Source: Microvirga zambiensis WSM3693
Lineage (GTDB): Bacteria > Pseudomonadota > Alphaproteobacteria > Rhizobiales > Beijerinckiaceae
Assembly (NCBI RefSeq): GCF_016735695.1
Contig: NZ_JAERQD010000051.1
Coordinates: forward strand, 1-42,382
Reading direction: 5' to 3'
DNA: 42,382 nt
Each line of letters starts with the position of its first letter. Within the stretch, counting starts at the first letter, position 1. The notes under the pieces were generated by a model. It was not told the origin of the DNA and did no database searches. It saw only the letters and a list, made by a program, of their open reading frames with translations. The position numbers and the translations under genes were made by a program. Below are positions 38,055-42,382 of the stretch, piece after piece.

Positions 38055-39329
38055 ATGTTGAAATCGTGGTTTACGCGGCCGCTCTGGCAGCGTGTCGCGG
38101 TGGGCTTTGCCCTCGGCATCCTGGCCGGCGTGCTGGCAGGGGAGCAGGCAGCCATCTGGTTCAAGCCCCTCGGCGACATCTATCTGAACCTCGTGCGGAT
38201 GATCGTCATCCCGCTCGTGTTCTTCACCATCACCTCGAGCGTGGCCAGGCTGGCGGAAGCCGGCAGCGTGGCAAGCTTGGGGCTGCGCACCCTGTTCTGG
38301 TTCATCGCCACCTCAGCCATCGCCGTGCTCGTCGGCATCGCCTTCGGTCATCTCATCGATCCCGGCCTCGGCCTGTCGAACCTGCCGCTCGGCGAGGTGA
38401 AGCCGCGCACGATCCCGAGCCCGCTCGAGGTGCTGATCGGCATCGTGCCGACGAACCCGATCAAGGCCATGGCCGATACGAATGTGCTGCAGGTGCTGTT
38501 CTTCGCGGGCATCGTCGGCGCGGCCCTCGTCTCGCTGGGCGACAAGACGGCTGGTATCCGCAACTTGGTCGATCAGGGCGCGACGCTTGTCTTCCGCATC
38601 ACGCGCTGGGTGCTGCAGCTCACGCCGATCGGCACCTTCGGCCTGATCGCCTGGGTGGTCGGTCGCTACGGCCTCACATCGCTGCTGCCGCTCGGCAAGT
38701 TCATCGCGGCCATGTATCTCGCCTGCCTGTTCCACATCGTCGTGGTCTATGGCGGTCTGCTCAAGCTGCACGGCCTGAAGGTCGGCCGCTTCTTCCGCGG
38801 CGCGGCGCCTGCCATGCAGATGGCCTTCGCCACCTCGTCGAGCCTCGCCACGCTGCCGATGTCCCTGCGCGTGGCGGTCGAGAAGCTCGGCGTGCCGCAG
38901 AGCTATGCGAGCTTCGCGGTGCCGCTCGGCGCCAACGTGAAGATGGACGGCTGCGGCGCGATCTACCCCGCCATCGCCTCGATCTTCATCGCGCAGTATT
39001 TCGGCCTCGACCTGTCGCTGACGCAATACGTGCTGATCGGCCTGACCGCGGTTCTGGGTTCGCTCGGCACCGCCGGCGTGCCGGGTACCTCCATCGTCAT
39101 GCTGACGCTCACCTTGAGCACCGCGGGCCTGCCGCTCGAGGGCATCGGCTACATCGTCGCCATCGACCGCGTCGTCGACATGATGCGCACCATGACCAAC
39201 GTGACCGGCCAGATTCTCGTGCCGGTGATCGTGGCGAAGGAGGAGCGGATTCTCGATCAGGCCGTCTATGATGGGGCCGTCGAAACGCATACTCCCGCGG
39301 GGGAAACAGTTCTCGTCGCTGCCGAGTGA
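38055..39329 (+). CDS. Dicarboxylate/amino acid:cation symporter (DctA/Glt type)
   Basis: A 424-residue inner-membrane carrier of the DAACS family that couples uptake of C4-dicarboxylates, glutamate or aspartate to protons or sodium. It has eight helices and two re-entrant loops. The serine-rich loop is visible as TSSSLATLPMSL near residue 260, the helix 7 motif as PLGANVKMDGCGAIYPA near 295, and the second loop as GTAGVPGTSIVML near 340. The substrate-selecting residues in helix 8 read DRVVDMMRTMTNVTG, close to the glutamate/dicarboxylate pattern. AAGG precedes the ATG. DctA, GltP and GltT cannot be told apart here. Confidence 0.92.
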   Translation: MLKSWFTRPLWQRVAVGFALGILAGVLAGEQAAIWFKPLGDIYLNLVRMIVIPLVFFTITSSVARLAEAGSVASLGLRTLFWFIATSAIAVLVGIAFGHLIDPGLGLSNLPLGEVKPRTIPSPLEVLIGIVPTNPIKAMADTNVLQVLFFAGIVGAALVSLGDKTAGIRNLVDQGATLVFRITRWVLQLTPIGTFGLIAWVVGRYGLTSLLPLGKFIAAMYLACLFHIVVVYGGLLKLHGLKVGRFFRGAAPAMQMAFATSSSLATLPMSLRVAVEKLGVPQSYASFAVPLGANVKMDGCGAIYPAIASIFIAQYFGLDLSLTQYVLIGLTAVLGSLGTAGVPGTSIVMLTLTLSTAGLPLEGIGYIVAIDRVVDMMRTMTNVTGQILVPVIVAKEERILDQAVYDGAVETHTPAGETVLVAAE

Positions 39330-39351
39330 TTGGCGGCAAGCAGCCAAACAA

Positions 39352-39382
39352 AAAGGCGGGCTCGATGGCCCGCCTTTCTTTT
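39352..39382 (+). terminator. Rho-independent terminator of the symporter gene
   Basis: Ten-base stem AAAGGCGGGC (39352-39361) / GCCCGCCTTT (39368-39377) with a TCGATG loop, followed by CTTTTT. It lies 22 bases after the stop. Confidence 0.9.
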
Positions 39383-39433
39383 TGAATTTACGTCAGTCAG
39401 ATGTTGGCTCGACAACGATATCGTACCCACTGT

Positions 39434-39533
39434 CCTCATCCTGAGGAGGTCACGAAGTGACCGTCTCGAAGGAGGATCCAGTGCTCTCTGGACGCTCCTT
39501 CGAGACGCAGCTTCGCTGCTCCTCAGGATGAGG
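39434..39533. repeat. Cloverleaf-like palindromic repeat, copy 4
   Basis: Outer stem CCTCATCCTGAGG / CCTCAGGATGAGG. First arm GGTCAC/GTGACC, last arm GCAGC/GCTGC, both new but paired. The left flank reads like copy 1, but the central hairpin is CCAGTGCTCTCTGG, the exact reverse complement of the centre of copy 1. It ends 24 bases from the stop of the CAP-RTX gene. Confidence 0.88.
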
Positions 39534-39556
39534 GAAGAGATTTACGAGTCAGTCGT

Positions 39557-40765
39557 TCAGAATAGGAAGTCGGACGCGCCGATCAGGGCGAGCTTCACGT
39601 TGAGCAGCGTGATCGACTGGCCGTTCGCCTTGATCAGCACGTCGTCGATCCGGCCGTCGCTGTCGCCGTTGACCTGGCTGATGCCGAGCTTGTCGAAGCT
39701 CAGGGCGTTGCCGCGCAGGTCGATGCGGTCGCTGCCGTTCTGGAAGTCGGTGATCTTGTCCTTGCCCCACTTGCCGGAGAAGACGAACCTGTCCGCACCC
39801 GTGCCGCCGGTGAGGGTATCGTTGCCGGTGCCGCCGACGAGCGTGTCCCTGCCGGCGTCGCCATAGAGCCGGTCATTGCCGGAATCGCCGTAGAGCTTGT
39901 CGTTGCCCGCTCCGCCGTGGAGGCGGTCGTTCCCGGCCTTGCCGTAGAGCTTGTCGTTGCCGCCGAACCCGTTGATCACATTGGCGCCGCTCGTGCCGTT
40001 GAGCGTCTCGCCGGCGGCGGTGCCGTCGATCGTCGTTGCAGGCGGCACCGATGCGCGCATGGGGTCGATGAGATCGAGCTTCACGCTCTTGGAGCCGATC
40101 GTCACCGACTTGGTCATGGAGGAATAGCCGCCCCCCGAGAAGGTGACCGTATAGGTGCCGGGATCGAGCGAGAGAGAGTAGCCGCCGGCACTCTGCGACT
40201 TGGTGCTGGTGCGGGCGCCGGCCGCGCTCACGGCGGTGATGGTGAGGCCGCTCAATCCTTCGCCGACGTCGTAAAAGTTGTCGCCGTCCCTGTCGTCCAT
40301 GGTCACGCCGGTGAGGAAGATTTTGGTGCCGGAGCGGGCGAAGTTCTGGGTGACGAAGGCTCCGTCCCAGCTCTGGTAGCCGCCGACCTGGAAGCCGATT
40401 CCGATCTCGCGGAAGGCGCTGTTGAGGATGTTGGCCTTGTGGCCGGCGCTGTTCATCAGGTTCCTGTGCAGCAGCTGCACCTCGTCCTGATAGCCCGTCG
40501 GCGCGCGCGTGCTCGCCCAGGCAATGTTCTCGGCGGAAAGCCAGGAGCCTAGGAAATCGTACCCGGCAGCCCTCATCCGATCGGTGGGAGACGAGCCGCC
40601 CGAACCGATATGGGCAAAAGTATCCGTCGCGATCATCCAGCTGCTGTGGCCGTCCGCGGAATCGTTGAGGTCGCCGTTGAAGACGAGCGGCTGGGCGCCC
40701 GTCTTGGCGCGTTCGCGGTTCACCAGTTCGAGCATGAACTGCTCGTAGGCCGTCGCTTGCGACAT
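39557..40765 (-). CDS. CAP-domain RTX protein
   Basis: A 402-residue protein joining three parts. Residues ~8-140 are a CAP/SCP domain (ELVNRERAKTGAQPL, HRNLMNSAGHKANILNSAF, with the conserved His and Glu). Residues ~150-235 are an SdrD-B-like or carboxypeptidase-regulatory-like beta domain that starts with a calcium-loop-like DDRDGDNFYDVGEG. Residues ~245-325 hold RTX nonapeptides, followed by a C-terminal domain ending GASDFLF, as in many type I substrates. Its end differs from that of the two larger RTX proteins. CAP domains in bacteria act outside the cell but have no common activity. ATG 40765 has GAGGGG upstream. The secretion machinery is not in the window. Confidence 0.88.
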   Translation of the reverse strand: MSQATAYEQFMLELVNRERAKTGAQPLVFNGDLNDSADGHSSWMIATDTFAHIGSGGSSPTDRMRAAGYDFLGSWLSAENIAWASTRAPTGYQDEVQLLHRNLMNSAGHKANILNSAFREIGIGFQVGGYQSWDGAFVTQNFARSGTKIFLTGVTMDDRDGDNFYDVGEGLSGLTITAVSAAGARTSTKSQSAGGYSLSLDPGTYTVTFSGGGYSSMTKSVTIGSKSVKLDLIDPMRASVPPATTIDGTAAGETLNGTSGANVINGFGGNDKLYGKAGNDRLHGGAGNDKLYGDSGNDRLYGDAGRDTLVGGTGNDTLTGGTGADRFVFSGKWGKDKITDFQNGSDRIDLRGNALSFDKLGISQVNGDSDGRIDDVLIKANGQSITLLNVKLALIGASDFLF

Positions 40766-41038
40766 GAAATACCCCCTCGGTCTTATGGTTTTTGCCCAGT
40801 CGCGGGCCAATTGGCGAGACTTCCTGCCAGCTAAAGGCGAAATAGGGTAAAGGTGTGGCTCACCCGATATTCTGTTTCATCGATGGGCGGGCATGAGACG
40901 GCGCTGCCCCTACCTTCACCGTAACCCAGCTCTGCAGGATGGGATGGAGATCGCTCCTCCATTCTGGTCTAAAGGAAGATCTGGAAACGCCTCATGCCCG
41001 GCTCACACGCAAGCTTGGCTGCACCAAGAAGACGATCG

Positions 41039-42259
41039 ATGACCGCCGAATCCTCCGCCATCTCCGTTGCACCGGCTCGCCCTTCGGCAGAGCGCCTCGC
41101 CGTTCCGATTCTGGCGGCGATCAGCGTCTCGCACCTGCTGAACGACCTGATGCAATCCTTGCTGCCGGCGATCTACCCGATCCTCAAGAGCAGCTTTCAT
41201 CTGGATTTCGGCCAGATCGGCCTTCTCACGCTGACCTTCCAGTGCACCGCCTCGTTGCTCCAGCCCCTGGTCGGGACATTCACCGACCGCCGGCCGCAGC
41301 CGTTCTCCCTCGTCGCCGGCATGGGCTTCACCCTCGTCGGCCTGCTGACCCTGTCGCAGGCCGCGTCCTATCCGATGCTGCTGCTCGCAGCCGCTCTTAT
41401 CGGCATGGGTTCCTCTGTCTTCCACCCGGAATCCTCCCGGGTCGCGCGTCTCGCCTCCGGCGGACGCCTGGGGCTCGCGCAATCGGTGTTCCAGGTCGGC
41501 GGCAATATGGGCAGCGCGCTCGGACCGCTGCTCGCGGCCTTCATCGTCGTCCCGTTCGGGCAGCCGAGCATTGCGTGGTTCTCCGTCGTTGCCCTGCTTG
41601 CGATGGTGATCCTCGCCGCCGTAGGACGCTGGTATCGGGCGAAGCTCGCCGACCTGCGCGCGAAGCCGCGCGTCGCGGAGAAGGGGTCTTCCGTTCCAAA
41701 GGCGCGCGTCGTCGTCTCGATCGCGATCCTGATGGCCTTGATCTTCTCGAAGGACTTCTACGTCGCGAGCTTCACCAACTATTTCACCTTCTACCTGATC
41801 TCGAAGTTCCAGGTCTCCGTGCAGGACGCGCAGATCTATCTCTTCGTCTTCCTCGGCGCGCTCGCTGTCGGCACGGTTCTCGGCGGGCCTGTGGGCGACA
41901 GGATCGGACGCCGCTACGTGATCTGGATCTCGATCCTCGGTGTTCTGCCGTTCACGCTCGCGCTGCCCTTCGCAAACCTGTTCTGGACGGTGGCCTTGAG
42001 CATGATCGTCGGAATCGTCATCGCATCCGCTTTCTCGGCCATCCTCGTCTATGCGACGGAACTCGTTCCCGGCCGCGTCGGCATGATCGCGGGGCTGTTC
42101 TTCGGCCTGTCCTTCGGCATGGCGGGCTTGGGGGCCGCGGCGCTCGGTCAATTGGCCGACATGACGAGCATCGCGACCGTCTACAAGGTCTGCTCGTTCC
42201 TGCCGGCCATCGGTCTGCTCGCGTATTTCCTGCCCAAGATCGAGCAGAAGCATTTTTGA
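41039..42259 (+). CDS. MFS transporter, fosmidomycin-resistance (Fsr) type
   Basis: A 406-residue major facilitator with twelve helices. The features of the Fsr group are HLLNDLMQSLLPAIYPILK in helix 1, FTDRRPQPFSLV after helix 2, GSSVFHPESSRVA in helix 4 and GGPVGDRIGRR between helices 8 and 9. Fsr exports fosmidomycin in E. coli; relatives export other small compounds, so the real substrate is open. ATG 41039 is chosen for similarity of the N-terminus; ATG 40994 is in frame, and neither has a good ribosome site. It ends at a hairpin. Confidence 0.87.
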   Translation: MTAESSAISVAPARPSAERLAVPILAAISVSHLLNDLMQSLLPAIYPILKSSFHLDFGQIGLLTLTFQCTASLLQPLVGTFTDRRPQPFSLVAGMGFTLVGLLTLSQAASYPMLLLAAALIGMGSSVFHPESSRVARLASGGRLGLAQSVFQVGGNMGSALGPLLAAFIVVPFGQPSIAWFSVVALLAMVILAAVGRWYRAKLADLRAKPRVAEKGSSVPKARVVVSIAILMALIFSKDFYVASFTNYFTFYLISKFQVSVQDAQIYLFVFLGALAVGTVLGGPVGDRIGRRYVIWISILGVLPFTLALPFANLFWTVALSMIVGIVIASAFSAILVYATELVPGRVGMIAGLFFGLSFGMAGLGAAALGQLADMTSIATVYKVCSFLPAIGLLAYFLPKIEQKHF

Positions 42260-42274
42260 GAATTCGGATCTCAA

Positions 42275-42293
42275 AAGAGGCAAAACGCCTCTT
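42275..42293 (+). terminator. Hairpin terminator after the Fsr-type gene
   Basis: AAGAGGC (42275-42281) pairs with GCCTCTT (42287-42293) around a five-base loop, 16 bases after the stop. Only a weak T-rich tail follows. Confidence 0.6.
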
Positions 42294-42297
42294 ATCC

Positions 42298-42320
42298 CTC
42301 CTCCTCCTTGTGGGGAGGAG
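42298..42320. repeat. Short palindrome CTCCTCC ... GGAGGAG at the window end
   Basis: CTCCTCCTCC around TTGTG and GGGAGGAG forms a hairpin followed by a G-rich tract. It resembles short palindromes common between genes in these bacteria. The last ~60 bases hold no recognisable gene start. Confidence 0.4.
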
Positions 42321-42382
42321 TTGGAGGTGGGGGTGCAGGCGCGTGCTTTCTGTTTCGCACCATGGTTGCCGCAGCCTACCTC

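Overview
The window looks like chromosomal DNA of a GC-rich alphaproteobacterium of the Hyphomicrobiales, most likely near Methylobacteriaceae/Microvirga. This is an inference from protein flavour, from the neighbourhoods trxB-lysR, greA-carB, carA | yqeY ... dnaG-rpoD, and from several families of palindromic intergenic repeats. It holds about 32 protein genes. I see no tRNA, rRNA, insertion sequence, phage or CRISPR array. Apart from 8527-9027, no gene-free stretch exceeds about 300 bases.

Layout. 1-4404: a repeat, a small DUF992 secreted protein, and a 1203-residue RTX protein on the minus strand. 4614-8526: an EF-G-like GTPase (EF-G2 type) and a long-chain acyl-CoA ligase. 8527-9027: a terminator facing the minus strand, a candidate small RNA with an anti-Shine-Dalgarno loop, and a cloverleaf-like repeat. 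9028-12764: lysR, trxB and an ELM1-type protein on the minus strand, facing an Lrp/AsnC regulator. 12787-15904: a second RTX protein (836 residues) behind a putative exported protein. 16127-26297: greA and carB, then (beyond SDR-gtrA, an MFS pump, a methyltransferase, a cupin and a small membrane protein) carA. 26433-32970: yqeY, a LysE exporter, a low-affinity iron permease homologue, an orphan gene, and the dnaG-rpoD replication/transcription pair. 33029-36610: a frameshifted MgtC/DUF4010 gene, lrgA-lrgB, and two DUF1801 genes. 36749-42259: a serine hydrolase, a DctA/Glt-type symporter, a CAP-domain RTX protein and a fosmidomycin-resistance-type MFS pump.

Common themes. Three proteins carry calcium-binding RTX repeats and are probably type I secretion substrates, but no ABC/MFP secretion genes lie in the window, so export must work in trans. 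The two large ones share a nearly identical C-terminal module. Housekeeping genes (greA, carAB, dnaG, rpoD, trxB, yqeY) form the conserved backbone, with envelope and transport genes between them.

Most notable for follow-up: four copies of a ~105-bp element whose arms change sequence between copies while keeping base pairing, and whose central arm is inverted relative to its flanks in two copies; the candidate small RNA at 8551-8711; the EF-G-like GTPase lacking the catalytic histidine; the single-base frameshift in the MgtC-like gene; and the loss of zinc ligands in DnaG.
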